A DNA stretch of 64,000 nucleotides from Durusdinium trenchii (GCA_963970005.1 CAXAMN010008347.1:62001-126000), one strand, 5' to 3'. Numbered from the stretch's first letter, positions 18,263-30,237 are shown. Notes: generated by a model from the sequence alone, not told the origin. Numbers and translations: made by a program.

Positions 18263-19005
18263 ACCCCGAGCCATATCCTGTAAAATAACTATAGGGTTAT
18301 ATAATGTCTTTTTCCACAAGTTTAGTACTGTAGTGAAACCAACCCCCCAAAAAAGGCCATAGAAAAGGTTATGCATTATGAGTTATGCTGTGGAACAAAT
18401 GTTGATCTCTACCATCTGGGCGGGTAGTGGATGTCAACACTGATTGCGTGTGGTCGTAGTTGGTCCAACTCAATCTGGGACCATCTGTTTTCACAACCTC
18501 TGACCCATCTTGGAGAATCGAAGGCGGTCAGAACTGTCCAGTTGCCGCACGACTTGCGTTGCAGAGGTCTGTTGCCTGGTCTGAGACGGTCCGTTATAAC
18601 ACGCACGACCGAGTCCCGGACACCGAGTCCACACGACCGAGACACGGACGACTCGGTGGACACCGGAACTCCGGAGCCGGAACTCCCACGCGTCGGAGTC
18701 GATGGACTTTGGTTGGGAGGATGTGATGTGATGCGAACGGGCGTAAGAAACTCAGATGGACCGGGTGAAGGCTGATCGAGGCTGATGAGTTTGGAGCATG
18801 ACTCGAAAGAAAGACAAGGCCCGAAAGGGCATCGCGTGTTCCATTTCCTAGGCACGTGCAAACTGAACACGTTTTCTTTCTTCATACCCGTCCCAAGATA
18901 GTCCATGTTCGTAACGGTATGTTTATCAACAACTGTTCAACATGGCAAAGCTCGAAAACAAACCTCTTTTATTATGGTCGTTTTCTACGTAGAAAAGCAT
19001 TAAAA

Positions 19006-19135
19006 AAATGGACCCAATCGAATCAATAAACGACAAAACATCTCTTCCTTGGGCTCGCCACATAGGCACCGTTGTAGTCATAGGCATCGTAGACGATGCC
19101 ATTCCTTTTTCTGGCGGTACCGTTGCTCGACGGTT
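19006..19135 (-). CDS. Exon-like frame ending in a stop, unknown product
   Basis: The minus frame reads RKRNGIVYDAYDYNGAYVAS then PRKRCFVVY and a TGA. The Tyr/Asp-rich middle has G/C-ending codons. It could be a C-terminal exon or an exon whose donor lies before the stop. No domain was recognised. Confidence 0.25.
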
Positions 19136-19409
19136 GCACACCGAGGGAACGGGGTCTTTGACGCGTCCGTCGTCCGCCGGGCTGAGGGGAAGACGCGGTG
19201 CCAGGGTTTGGAAGGAAACTGGTTCCGAGATGGTACCCATATTTTTGGGGGTGAACTCGGATGAGCGAGAAACTCGGATGAGCGAGATCGGGGTTGCGAG
19301 ATGGGGGTTGCCGCCCCCCCCCGCATGCATGGGGTGGGGTCATGAACTTTCGGAAGGAGCTGATATTGTGCTTCGCAGGCCCCCTCTGCCTGCTCGGCTT
19401 TTAAATGGG

Positions 19410-19445
19410 AATTAAAACGGTCGAGGCAATTAAAACGGTCGAGGC
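19410..19445. repeat. 18-bp tandem duplication
   Basis: AATTAAAACGGTCGAGGC occurs twice in perfect tandem. Confidence 0.75.
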
Positions 19446-19705
19446 ACTCGGACGAACGGGTGACCGAAAGGGTCAGTTCGGTGGGCGTTTTAGGACGATG
19501 GGCGCTGATTTTGTTATATAGGACTCTACTTGAAGTTTCTCACGTGGTACACATTGGTCAAGCTTTTCGGAGGTTGCTTGCTGACTCTCACCACTGCGAC
19601 CCGACAGTTAGTTTGTGTAGGCCAGTCCTCAAAAATGTTGCTGGGAAACAGATTTGCAGATCCTGATTCATCACAAATTCAACGGGAACGTGAGCACAGC
19701 AAAAC

Positions 19706-19812
19706 CATGCAAACAACCAATTGTTTCCAAAAAAACATTGTTTCCACTGGTTTTCCTTAAAGCCATGCATTGTTTCCAAAAACCATGCAAAAAAAACATT
19801 GTTTCCAAGGAT
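19706..19812. repeat. CATGCAAAAAAACATTGTTTCC-type repeat cluster
   Basis: Three imperfect copies of a CATGC / A-run / ATTGTTTCC(A) pattern lie in this segment. It is A-rich and low in complexity. Confidence 0.5.
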
Positions 19813-20566
19813 CTTTCCGTTCAGGTTCCTTTCTCTCCCCGCTTTCCGATGGGAAAACCCATCGACCCACCATCGATCGACCCACCTCGACCGCAAGGTC
19901 GGTCGGAGCTTTAAGGGTGAACTCCTGAGGTTCGGGCTCTGCGGCTTGGTAGTTCATGGAGCCTTGCGCAGGCCACTGCATGTCCTTGCGTTGTTTCTCG
20001 CACCGAAAGGGCGCGCCAAAGGCCAGAGGCAAAAGTGGGTTGACAAGTGGCTACTTCACCTATTCAATGATTCTACACCACCCTCCACTACAGGGATCTC
20101 CATCGGTTGGAAGTTGGAAGGTCCAGGTGTGCTTGCAGCAGCCTCCAGCCGCCTTCGTCGCACTAAACACGACTGGTTGATTGAAGACTTCGACTGCCAT
20201 TCTCTTGGAGATGATCCACAAACGATTCCAAGTACTGTAGTATTCCCAGCATGCAGAATCGGTAAATCCGTGTAAATTGCGGCATATACAGTATGACTTA
20301 GTATGTGGATCTATATATTCAACAGCATTCAGCATGCATTTATCACTCCGAGCTATAGACATTTGTGGACAGGGTTTTCTCTTAAACCCCTTCCTTCAAG
20401 ACTTGAGAGTTCGGGCCTGGGGCGGCTCAGCGCACCACACTGACCGGGTGCCTCAAGGGTGCCCCTCCGTCCCTGGAACGTCGGCAGATGTCAAGGCCGC
20501 TTCGCCCCGGTCTACAGGAGGTCTACAGGATGTCCTCCAGGTCCATGCAGGTCTTTTAGCTGGGAC

Positions 20567-20692
20567 CTCATGAGGCGCCCCCCCGCACCGCTCCACTGCA
20601 TCGCTCGCCGCAGCCTCCGCCCGTCGGGTCTCCTGCCCCCAGGGGCTCGCCGCATAGCCCTCGGAGGGCGTCTGGCTGGCGACGGGAGAGAC
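20567..20692 (-). CDS. Exon-like segment with good splice borders, unknown product
   Basis: A pyrimidine-rich acceptor (CCTTTCTCGCAG, AG at 20694-20693) and a GAG/GT donor (GT at 20566-20565) bound exactly 42 codons. They read SPVASQTPSEGYAASPWGQE then TRRAEAAASDAVERCGGAPH. Almost all codons end in G or C. The peptide is small-residue-rich and probably a linker. No domain was recognised. Confidence 0.42.
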
Positions 20693-21324
20693 CTGCGAGA
20701 AAGGCGAGCCTGTGACCCGCCTGCGCCCCCTCAATCGCACATCACCATCACATACCCTCCTTGCAACCAGCATGGAAGTGGACTTCACCCTCTGTTTGGT
20801 CTGAGAATTCCAGGGGCCAGCACATCCACCACCACCGATGTGGGGTCTCGTTTCGGCTCCTCCGCCGATGCGGCGCCTGTGGCTGGGGCATCATCATAGC
20901 TGCAGGCACCTCGGAGGGACGGAGGACGGGCCCATTTTCGACCGCCGGGTTTCGGCGCGGCGTTGTCCAGCTCCGTGATGGGCGGGCGGTCCAGGGACCT
21001 TCAAGCGGTGTCGATCATGCAAAAGGTGTCGAGATGCGTCGAGGGTGCCGTCGCATCTCAGGCTGAGGCATTCAACTCGGTGGTCAGTTGTTCTGTTCAT
21101 TGAGTTGGCATCTCCAGAAACACTTTCTGTTCAAAAGAAATTCCCTATACCAGTGGGGTAGTAGTCGCCGTACAATCCTGGCACTTGTGCTGTTTGGTCA
21201 ATTTGGAATATTGGGAGGCTGTTGAAAGTATATCATGGTGTGTGTTCTTGGTCTGTACATCGGCTACCATGGACCATATACCCCAAGTAATTCTATGTCG
21301 AAATTCTGATGTTGCCCTGGTTCT

Positions 21325-21455
21325 CCTAGGGGTCCAATCGCCATCAAACACCGCTTGGTCCTTCCAGATCAGCAAGCGAGGCACCAGCATCATCGCCACC
21401 AAGCGAGGCTGGGTCATATCCTCCCGGAATGTTCGGTTCAGTTGGGACAGGGAAG
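21325..21455 (-). CDS. Exon-like segment, unknown product
   Basis: The minus-strand frame reads LTSLSQLNRTFREDMTQPRL then VAMMLVPRLLIWKDQAVFDG with mostly G/C-ending codons. The helix-rich pattern loosely recalls F-box-like or repeat-helical proteins, but no family can be claimed. Borders are uncertain. Confidence 0.35.
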
Positions 21456-21724
21456 TAAGTTGGTCTCCGCATGGTCGGTTTCCCAAGCCTAGTACAAGTG
21501 AAACGACTCGCAAAGGTGTTCGATGCAGTTTGCCTTTGGTTACCAACAAAAATCTGTGATCACCCGTGCATGTACATCCTCAAGCCATTCACCTATAGCG
21601 ATGGCCGAGTGCCGTTCTTGACCGATGCACTGGAAAACGTACCCGTGGACCGTACCGGAGGTCCGTCTGTCCGTCGTGGCGAAGACTCGTCTGAGAGTGG
21701 CGTTGTGTGCGTGTTCCTCATATC

Positions 21725-21825
21725 GTACATGATTGAGAGTAGATGGCACAGACCCCAAGAGGTGATATATATATATTAAAGGACATCTTGAGGTCTGTGC
21801 CATCTACTCTGAAACCACTGTAGGT
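21725..21825. mobile_element. MITE-like hairpin element, family B, copy 1
   Basis: The left arm GAGAGTAGATGGCACAGACC pairs almost perfectly with the right arm GGTCTGTGCCATCTACTCTG across a short loop that includes a TATATATATAT tract. The extended ends match copy 2 at 27.5 kb. Confidence 0.7.
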
Positions 21826-24079
21826 AGATACAGATTACAAGGTAGAACATCAAAAACCACCAAGGAAATACCTCTTTACACCGCCAAAACCAACGTTGAA
21901 TATGTCTGAGTCCTTTAGTCCGTCTTCACGGTACAAACTCAAGGCCTTCATCCTATCAAGGGCGACCTTCTAGCCAAGATTTAGGACAGTTCCTTGCAAC
22001 AAATGCCCTTCAGTCCCTTGAAGGCCAGGAAGAAGGTCCTTTGAAGTTCCTTTCAACAAACCCTCAAACACGGCCGACGGAAGATGAGCCAAGATAAGCC
22101 AAGTGGTCAGTGGTACCCTTGTTGCAAGTGCTCAGCAAGTCCTTTGAGTTTGAGCTCGCTCTGTTTGGGCTGTCTGAGTTCCTGGGCGTCTCCCCTTTAA
22201 GCACCGGCATTGTCACCAACCCTGGACCATCCGGAGCCTGGGTGTCCTGGCTGGACTACCCTGCACTACTTAGAGATCTCCAAACAGGGCACCCCGACAG
22301 GGAGGTCCTGGTTGGTAGTCATCTTTGTTCCCTTTTCGACACCCCACGTGGAAACCTTGGGGTAGGTTGAGATAAGTATGTCCAACGTAGAGACTGCAAA
22401 AGAACAATGCTAGTATCTCCACCACCAGTGAATTGGTCATGTGCTGAGATTGACGTCCATTTTTCGGGAGCCCCAAATAAGATATCGAAAAGTAGATCCC
22501 CACTAAAAATGTATTGGACACCGTTTCTACCTATTTGGGCATCACTATACTTCAACCAGGTCTGCGAACCTTGCCACATGCCCACTATTTTTGAGATGTA
22601 CCCACGCCGTTTCCTGCTGCATCGTTGGAAGCTGCATGGGGAGCATGGTGGGCTCCTGAATGGCCATCACTTCGCACCTCGGTAGCTTCGGAGCACAGCC
22701 GATGCCCTCCATACCAAACGGATCAGGATATTAGTCGATGCAGCGATGCTACTGCTGTCAGCCAAAAAAAGCCTCAGTCTTCGAGCCCATGGGGATCTGC
22801 CGAGCGTGGGAATTCTTGGGTTCTACGTGGTTATAAAGTTTGTATGGTTGTGGTTTTACATCCATTCTGACGATTCTGAAATCTAAATCATTGAATACTT
22901 GGCAACGGGCGTCTCCAGGATACAACTTTATGCGTAGATCCACTGTGATCACTTGTGCAAATCTCACTAGGCTTGTGTGGCAGCAGCTTCTTGCAATGCT
23001 TTTCTTGCATCTCTCATGGCCGGTGTTCGGGGGCGTGCATGGTTAAATTAGGTCAACTCTCTGTGGGCTGCAATTGCAGTTGCTCAAAAGGTTGGATTTC
23101 CGCTCAAAAGGTGGAAGACCACCTTCTCTTCGAGGTCTGTCAAGATCATCTCCGGTGAATCTGTCAAGATCTGTCAAGTAAGCCGAGCGAAACTGGACAC
23201 CTCGGACGATTGGTCACTATAGAATAAACTTGGTTGCGCCAGGAGAGGAAAACACCGTCACAGACGGGGATTTGTGAGCCCCCGTTTTGGCACCTGATGC
23301 CCACTGCAAATCATAACAGATCATAACACCAACTGGCGAAGGTCCACGTCCCAAAGGATGACGCCTGCCGCACCTACATGTCAAACCTGATACATGTTAA
23401 AAGATTTGAAAGGTACTAATAGTAGATCTTTGAACACTGGCAGTGTCAAGCAGCCCAACACATACCTACAATGGGCTGAAATGCTAGTCAATCTGCACTT
23501 GGATCGAAATGGCAAGACTTGGATACGTAAGCTTCCAACATGACTACCAATCCATCCAGTTGATCGAAGAGATCGTGCACAGACCCTGAGATGAGGGTGG
23601 CCTCCCGGCCTCCCTTCCTGCGTTAGGGTGGCTTCCCTGGTGGTAGACGGATTCATCACAAGTAGCTTCATCCCACATGATTCGCCCCACGCTCAGGATC
23701 AGCACTGAGTCAGGGACGCCATGTCGAATTTGCAAGTACAGGAAGTCTGAAGAACACCACAAAGGGTAACCGGACTTTGCTTCTTTGAATTGAGAATGGC
23801 TGGCCGGCGCAAGATGGCATGTCCCACCGTCAGAAGATGGAAATCAAACAGACAAAGAGATCCAAACACTGAGGCCTATACCCACATTCTGTCTGATTCC
23901 ATATTCTCAAAGCTATACCACATCATGAATACTTGAAGCTTTTCCCAAACCCACCTAACTCTCTGCATGTCCGACAGTCATGGACTGCAGACCATCGACC
24001 CGTGGAAGACCATGCCGCGGACTGCCGATCGCACCCCATCCGTGGGTGCATGGGACTGCGGACTGCCGATCAGTTGGAG
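21826..24079. other. No gene recognised
   Basis: No supported coding frame, and no member of families A-E was recognised. Several short direct repeats such as TCAGCAAG/TCAACAAA near 22.0-22.2 kb and CTGTCAAGAT near 23.13-23.18 kb are too short to name. Confidence 0.4.
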
Positions 24080-24138
24080 TGGTGGCAGTGGTGGGGGGTC
24101 AATGTAGGCATATGGCAGTCCCATGGAGTGTTTGGGGG
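24080..24138. mobile_element. Family A fragment
   Basis: GTGGGGGGTCAATGTAGGCA, then TATGGCAGTCCC and the right end CATGGAGTGTTTGGGGGA correspond to the right half of a family A element. The left half is not recognisable. Confidence 0.5.
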
Positions 24139-24303
24139 ACTTCAAAGCTTGCTGTGATGGGCGGGGCCAGTCCAAACACACGCATGGCACCGTCCGACGT
24201 GGAAGGTGGAATGTCCCCCGCACCGTCCGACGGTCGTTCAGAACAGGTCCCATCGAGGCGATCCGAACAACAACATCGAATGCGTGTTCCCACTGGGTGT
24301 GAT

Positions 24304-24428
24304 CACTGATGGCTGACTCAGAAATCGACACTGATGGCTGACTCAGAAGTCGACACTGATGGCTGACTCAGNNNNNNNNNNTGGCTGACTCAGAAGTCGA
24401 CACTGATGGCTGACTCAGAAGTCGACAC
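24304..24428. repeat. 25-bp tandem repeat interrupted by an assembly gap
   Basis: At least five copies of TGATGGCTGACTCAGAAGTC plus GACAC are arranged in tandem. Ten N (24372-24381) replace part of one copy, so true copy number is unknown and the array may be collapsed. Confidence 0.85.
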
Positions 24429-25658
24429 ATCCATGTCATGCCCCATGTCATGATGATTCTTCGGGCGATGTTTCAGGCACCATGCGACAGTTGGGACGGT
24501 CGTGCGAGACTTGGGGTAGCTGGGGCCCTCAGAGGAGAGCTTCTCTTACCTGAAGCTCAGCGTTGGTTCCACACCGGCCGAATTGGGAGGTGTAGGTTGT
24601 GACAAAAAGTCCAAAAAAACTTGCCTGGACTTACACATGGCCTGTGATGAAATCCATAAACATTTGGACCATGGAAATACCAAACACGAACGATACCATT
24701 ACAGGAACAACAACCTTCTCCCCGTCTTTATCTGCTGGCACCCGCATAAGTTCGCCCCACAGAACGGTTTGTGAATATCTGGCAGTGGGTCCGGGTCCCC
24801 AGGCACATCTCTTTGAACGACTACCCAAAAGAAGCGTCACTGTGCTAGCATTTCGACACCTGCTTGCCAGGCATGACGGGTGGTTGCCAGCAAGGTCATA
24901 CGCGGGTGGTTGCCAACCGTGGATTGGACCGTTTCGATGGCCTGTTTCATTCACCGACGACTCGGAGCCTAGCCTGGCGTGACTGGAGCGACGGCGAAGC
25001 GGAACGAAGTGGCAGCAAAAACCCATGGTTTAGCGCATGTTGTCCTTCAAAGAGTTCTGTTGGGGAGAGAAAAGGTCCAAATGTGTGTGGCATGGTCATG
25101 TGGAGTAACAGGAACTTCATGTTGCTTTGACTTGCTTGGCAAGTTGAGACGCAATTTGCGAATATCCAGTTGAAAAGAAACCCAAACTGGCTGCCAGTGT
25201 CAGTCTGGGTGCCCATATTGCACTTGGAATGTGATGTTTCATGTGCCCCAACTGGGGTCGCTTGAGCACGGCAAGTAGAACCGAGGAAATCAATTCCCAC
25301 CCTACCACCCTGAGATTCTTACTCGCATTGTTTGTTGCTGCGGCACTGGCCATCACTACGTACTTCTCAATTGGTGGTCACCCTGGCGAGAAGGGACTCT
25401 GTGGCCAATCACAGTTCTCTTTTCTAGTCTGAGAGCAAGATCTTCCCGTGGTTCTACATGATTCCTTAAGAATACTTGAATACGGTACTTGCAAACGTGA
25501 CCGTGCAAGCATGACCACTTTGATTACTTCCAGTGAAGCCAGCTAAGAAATCAAAACAACACATGGAACGGGTGCTTCGCCTCCCTGCATGACGGATTGG
25601 ACGATCTTCCATGTCTTCTACCGCCTCGGCAGGACGTCTCTCTTCGCCCCTCTTTTCA
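24429..25658. other. No gene recognised
   Basis: No supported coding frame and no recognised repeat family. Candidate frames overlap on both strands without a codon-ending preference. Confidence 0.35.
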
Positions 25659-25829
25659 TGGATCCTCCCGGCGTTGGGCGTTTGCTTCGTCCCGGCATCG
25701 GCGGCATTGGCAAAGGAAGCCGTTCTGTGCCTGCAGGAACCTGGGAGACCCCCGACGTGGCGGGACCAGGACCTCACGGGACCTCGAGCTTCGAGCTTCG
25801 ATGAGAGCCGACATCACGTAACCGCATGA
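25659..25829 (-). CDS. Exon-like segment with a post-SET (CxCxxC) zinc motif
   Basis: The minus-strand frame reads SREVLVPPRRGSPRFLQAQN then GFLCQCRRCRDEANAQRRE. The order R-x-x-L, GF, C-x-C-x2-C is the zinc-binding tail that follows the SET domain in SMYD-type lysine methyltransferases, where these cysteines close the active site. Codons mostly end in G or C. A CTCCCAG acceptor-like site precedes the RFLQ part. The downstream border is uncertain; GAG before GATCC would suit the GA-type donors known in dinoflagellates. It lies downstream, in transcription order, of the GxG island (34.3 kb) and NHSC island (28.4 kb), in the expected SET order. The opposite strand can also be read as a signal-peptide-like frame, which is judged less likely. 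Confidence 0.45.
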
Positions 25830-26289
25830 TCCGTATGTGATATTGAGTGGGATCATGAATCAGTATGAGGATGAGGATAACATGATCAGCGATGACGCTG
25901 ACAATGGATTCCTTGCAATAATATGTTGTAAACTAGTTTGAACTACTACCTGTAGTAGAGGCTCAGAGTGCTTGGGCCAGTTCTTTCATGATGGCCAACT
26001 TTAAGGTTTACTTCTCAGTGGATCCAAATGGCAACTAGATGCACTCTCCGATCATCCACTTCGGGATCTATGAACGATGGTTCCTCGGACCGACATGAGG
26101 GAAAACATCGGAGTAAACGTAGCTGTGAACATCCAGAATATGTCAATGGAAGGCTGGTCAACGGAGTATCCATCCGACGCGTCTTAACCATCCGACACGT
26201 CTTTTTGTAAGCTTTGGGTCGACTCCCAAGGCTTAAAAGGGCCCAAACATGTGCACATCCATAAAACCATGCTCAAAATGGTCAAATCA

Positions 26290-26445
26290 TCAAATCCTTG
26301 AAACATCGAGTTCCAATTCGACCGCAAAGCGGGGTTGGGCCCGCCCTTCGACTCAAGCCTTTGGCTCAGCGGCTCGCGGCGCCGTGCCAAAGGCCACTCG
26401 AGCAGCTGGGGAGGGCCATAGTTGATTTCCAGTGCCTCCAGGTGC
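26290..26445 (-). CDS. Exon-like island, possibly part of the SET gene
   Basis: The minus frame reads SAHLEALEINYGPPQLLEWP then LARRREPLSQRLES. The first half has G/C-ending codons. Its place between the NHSC and CxCxxC islands would make it the region after the SET core, but no diagnostic residue is present. Borders unknown. Confidence 0.28.
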
Positions 26446-27454
26446 GCCGAGCACGCGGGAGTCGGAGAAGCTCGCGCGAGGGATGAGCGGACTGTGTGCA
26501 GGCGGCGTTTTTTAGCACGCGGGATTCGACCAAAGGAACCGACGGAGGTGATCGTTTCATGGAGTCCGGCTGCCGAATTCGTCAGTTCATCAATCTAACC
26601 CTGTACGGAGTCCGACTCGGGCTACGCACATTATATGATGAGGTATTCTCCAAAAAGTAAACCTCCCTATTAATTTAAGATCACGATCTTGAATTCTCTT
26701 GATACTATCGTTGTTCCCTTTTCCACATTGTCTTACAGTGCCTCCACCAACAGTATACATGTGTGTGCACTGCATGTGTTTGTGCGGTGGAACTGGCAAA
26801 CATGACACCATGTTGGTTCATTCCATGTGTGGGCCATTGTGTACGAGTGTACTGGAAGGTGTTTCAGGCTCGCTGAGTCATCAATTTGATATTGTTGTGC
26901 TACTTCTATGTGCATGCAAACAAATTTAAAGTACTGCAACACGACACTCCTCGTTGTCCTTATCGCAGAGACACAACTGAGATAACACGCGCATAAGAAG
27001 GGTTGTCCCTCTCCAAATTGCCGTCATCTTATTGTTTTTGTTTGCTTCGCAGTGGATGGGGCATCCTTCTGGCAAAACGGACATGCGAAGACTACTTTCC
27101 TGCGTGTTGTCGTTCTGTATGACTTTCCTTTAAAACGAAATACCGTCATTCCTTTGTCGTCAGACGTGTGTCCGAATTCGGACGATGAGACGCGAGTTCG
27201 CATCTCTTCGACCGAGACTGCGGTCCTCGCGTCCTCCTCCCGCGCACAGATGGCGCTCTCGCCCAATGGGGCGCCTCTCCCGCATCGAGATCTCTCATGG
27301 CCCGGACCACGGATTTTCCATCATCGGGCCTTGTCCAAAGGCGCGAAAGCGACGACGCAAGAAGCCCAGGTGGCCAAGCAAATGGGATTATTGAGGTTCA
27401 GGATGGGTCAGGGTGACAGCTTCTATGTTTCTGAGGGGAACAAGGGTCCATCTA
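26446..27454. other. No firm gene; one ambiguous GC-rich patch
   Basis: The stretch 27160-27380 is GC-rich and open on both strands: a Ser/Thr-rich frame on plus, and on minus a frame ending VVFACPFCQKDAP. Neither has a clear family or splice borders. Confidence 0.3.
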
Positions 27455-27588
27455 AAGGTCCAACATCTATACTGTGGATTCAGTTGTTGATGGCACAAAC
27501 CCATCTACATATTTTTTAGATGAGAGGTCCATCTAAACCACCCTACCTTGGGGGATTGTGCCATCTACTCTCAATCCACTATACGAGG
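27455..27588. mobile_element. MITE-like hairpin element, family B, copy 2
   Basis: The left end TATACTGTGGATTCAGTTGT then TGATGGCACAAACCC is the inverse, with mismatches, of the right end GGGGATTGTGCCATCTACTC then TCAATCCACTATA. The interior repeats GGTCCATCTAAA, which also lies just left of the element. Confidence 0.65.
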
Positions 27589-28019
27589 CTTAGTTCATGC
27601 ACTTCACCAGGTGACCAGGATGGTGACCAGGATGAATGAAGCGTCCGATGCACTCCAGTCCTGCGGATCCTCCGATCGGAACAGAAACTCTATGGGTCCC
27701 ATGGGTGGTGTGTTATGGCCACCGAAAACACCCAAACATGTTTCACTACATTGTCCGAGCACTAAGCCAAAATTCATCGAAACAACCAAGGTTTATGAGT
27801 TGTCGAGATTGTGAACCTTGAACTCTACCTACCAAGGGTCACCCTGTGGAGTGCAACGTCAGTTGAAGGATCTTCCACAGGGGCCAAACTGCAGCAGGAG
27901 CCATGAAGCAGCGGCGTCCTACCCGACGATTTGTTGCCCGCTTCAGCATCCACTTGGTCTTTCATCTAAGTTGGGGTGAAAAGAGTACCACCTCGCAATA
28001 GGTGTGCAAGACTGCATTA

Positions 28020-28172
28020 ATCTTGGGTAATTAAACCCACTACCAGTATGATGATGGTTAGTGAAGGCCGTTCAAAAAGATGCTAATATTTTACCAACTG
28101 TTAATTACATAAATGTAGGATGATGTAAGTACTTTGATTTAATAGATGGTAATAAGACACACCCTACATTAA
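28020..28172. mobile_element. MITE-like hairpin element, family E, copy 2
   Basis: The left end GGGTAATTAAACCCACTACC then AGTATGATGATGGTTAGTGA corresponds to family E copy 1. The right end GGTAATAAGACACACCC supplies the inverse arm. The pairing is weaker than in copy 1, so this copy is older. Confidence 0.55.
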
Positions 28173-28369
28173 TCTGCATAAGGGACAAAGCAAGAGTAAA
28201 ACAACATATGTTCTAAACAAAAGAAAACGTATCACGCATCCAATTCTTACTCTACATCTTCTTGCCAACCATCACCCCCAACTCTCATGTCACACCACAA
28301 CCTCCACAGCAATCGCCACCTCCCCAGCATACCCTGGAGTGTCACTGCTGGCACGAAAAACCGCCAAAC

Positions 28370-28497
28370 CGCGTCACCGCCAGGCGGCACAGCTGAACCG
28401 CTTTGAAAGGGCTGGAAGACGTAGCCCACGTCCGCCGAGGGCGCGCAGGAGTGGTTCAAACGACTCACCTCGTTCGGCGGTGCGGTGGCGTGCACGG
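28370..28497 (-). CDS. Exon-like segment with the SET-domain NHSC motif
   Basis: After a CCGTTCTCAG acceptor (AG at 28499-28498) the minus frame reads VHATAPPNEVSRLNHSCAPS then ADVGYVFQPF. LNHSC-x-P is the core SET motif that forms part of the S-adenosylmethionine and lysine site. Its codons (AAC CAC TCC TGC GCG CCC TCG) nearly all end in G or C. A four-residue NHSC match alone could arise by chance in a window this size. The flanking L and P, the codon pattern and the matching islands upstream and downstream raise the odds. GAGGTGAGT inside the segment looks like a donor, so the exon could be shorter than drawn. Confidence 0.47.
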
Positions 28498-29779
28498 CTG
28501 AGAACGGCGTCCACCGGTATGGATCTGGACGTGCCGGCGCGGAAGGATGTCGACGTCTGAGGCTGATCACGTCTGTCGACGTCGCAAGTGGTTCGTGGCT
28601 CTGGAAGATGCTCTGGAAGTGGACGGGGGGGACGCAAAAACTGTTGAAAGGTTTCATCCACGACTGAAGAGTTCTTCCGAGTTGGAGATGAAACCACAAC
28701 AGCATGGTCTTGTGGTCTAAACCAGAATCATGTGGTCCCGTCTGGTTCCGAAGAGTCTGTGGATGATTGCAGTCTATTTATTAAACCATAATCCAGACTC
28801 TAATTCATACCAGACAATAGTGGTGGTGGATGGTGTCATCCAACTCGGAACCGAGTTTGCCAGACGTTTGAGTCGGAAACTCCGATTGACAAGAATCTCG
28901 TGGTGAACTTCCTGCCTGGTACCCTACCCGGCACCAAGATTGCCCCGAAAAAAGGCCAGATCCACCACCCCGCAGAGGTATTGGAAAAAACTCTGCCAGC
29001 CAGGTGGCAAGCCAATGAATGAATATTTTTTTGACTGAGATTCGAATCAAGATTTATTCAAGATTCCGGGAACTTCAAGGTGGGTGCAACGGAATGGAAG
29101 TCGTCACACACCTTTGCACTGAGTTCCACCTCGCCAAGATTTCAACACCCCTTCCAACGATTGCATGAACATCTGTGCGCCTTGATTGGAATGCTGGATC
29201 CGCGACTCCCTGAACAATCCTAACAAACATGCAAACCTGGCAGCCTACCAGCCTACAGCAGCCTACTGGACTCTTTGGATACACCTGGGATACACCTGCT
29301 CTTCCACTCCCCAAAGGAGGTATAAGTAGAAGGAGCTTGACAAGAGGGCGGTCGCATATCTTTGGTCAAAGGCAGTCCATGTGGATAACTATGATGTCCA
29401 ACAGAATACAATTAGGATGTAATTCTTGGACGAAGCTCCAAATAAACTCCAATGGACATTCGGGTCACCGTCCAAATCCAGGATTGCATGCAAATCTTCG
29501 GCGAATAAATGTGCCCCGACACACATTCAAAGATCCTGCGTTCCGATGAAAGAAATGAACCAAATGGACCACCAGACCTTGGGGTTTTGACTCTGAACAG
29601 TGGCATGATCCCCATCCTGGTGGCTAAGGGAACCAGGTCCTTCGCTTTTTCTCCGGTCCGTTCTTGGAGTCGCAACTGGATGTTCGACGAGAAACACAGC
29701 AGTCACGGCCCAATGGAACTCTTAAAGCCCACATAGGCCAGGCATTTGCGAATGGAGACGACAATGGTCCCAATGTAAT

Positions 29780-29866
29780 GTACTGTCGACTCTTGATTTG
29801 TAACCTCCCCCATTACGAAAAGGTGTTTCAATTCCATTGAGGGAGGTGATTAATCAAGAGCCACCT
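29780..29866. mobile_element. MITE-like hairpin element, family C, copy 1
   Basis: The left arm TGTCGACTCTTGATTTGTAA then CCTCCCCC pairs with the right arm GAGGGAGGTGATTAATCAAG then AG. The interior AAAAGGTGTTTCAATTCCAT is shared with other family C copies. Confidence 0.7.
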
Positions 29867-30030
29867 ATTGGACCTACACCTCTCCGGTCCGGACCGACGC
29901 AGCGTTGTTCCTCCTCGCCTGGGCAAAGACGGCGAAGCGCAGTTCGCGCAGCTCGTCGTCAGCGTCGTTGGGCGGGCGTTGCTGTACAAAGCCTTAGTGA
30001 GGGGCCGTTGTCAGTGGGTGCACTTTCCAA

Positions 30031-30144
30031 TACCCAAACACTCCAATGTATGGAATATCTATATTAATTTACCTACACATTTACCCCTGAAACCACCCCA
30101 ATGTAGACAAGATATAATATGCCGTACATGGAGTGTCTGGGATA
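30031..30144. mobile_element. MITE-like hairpin element, family A, copy 3
   Basis: Ends TACCCAAACACTCC and GGAGTGTCTGGGATA are inverse to each other. Inside are TGTATGGAATATC, TTACCCCTGAAACCACCCCA and ATGCCGTACATGG. A family D element starts about 15 bp further on. Confidence 0.65.
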
Positions 30145-30157
30145 GATACCCCCTCTC

Positions 30158-30237
30158 CAACATTCACGGAAGTGGATGGCATGGCTAGAAAGACCATTCA
30201 CCTCTACAAAGAGGGGGTTGTCCACTGCCATGTTTGT
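30158..30237. mobile_element. MITE-like hairpin element, family D, copy 1
   Basis: The left end CCAACATTCACGGAAGTGGA pairs imperfectly with the right end GTTGTCCACTGCCATGTTTG. Confidence 0.5.

Noticed and set aside
24304-24428. Regular repeats that might suggest a CRISPR array
   Set aside because: Units are directly adjacent with no unique spacers, and the organism is eukaryotic.
25611-25829. Plus-strand frame with a signal-peptide-like start (SWILPALGVCFVPASAALA)
   Set aside because: The opposite strand gives the post-SET GFLCQCRRC motif with good codon endings, and fits neighbouring SET islands. Both cannot be coding, and the plus frame has no family match.
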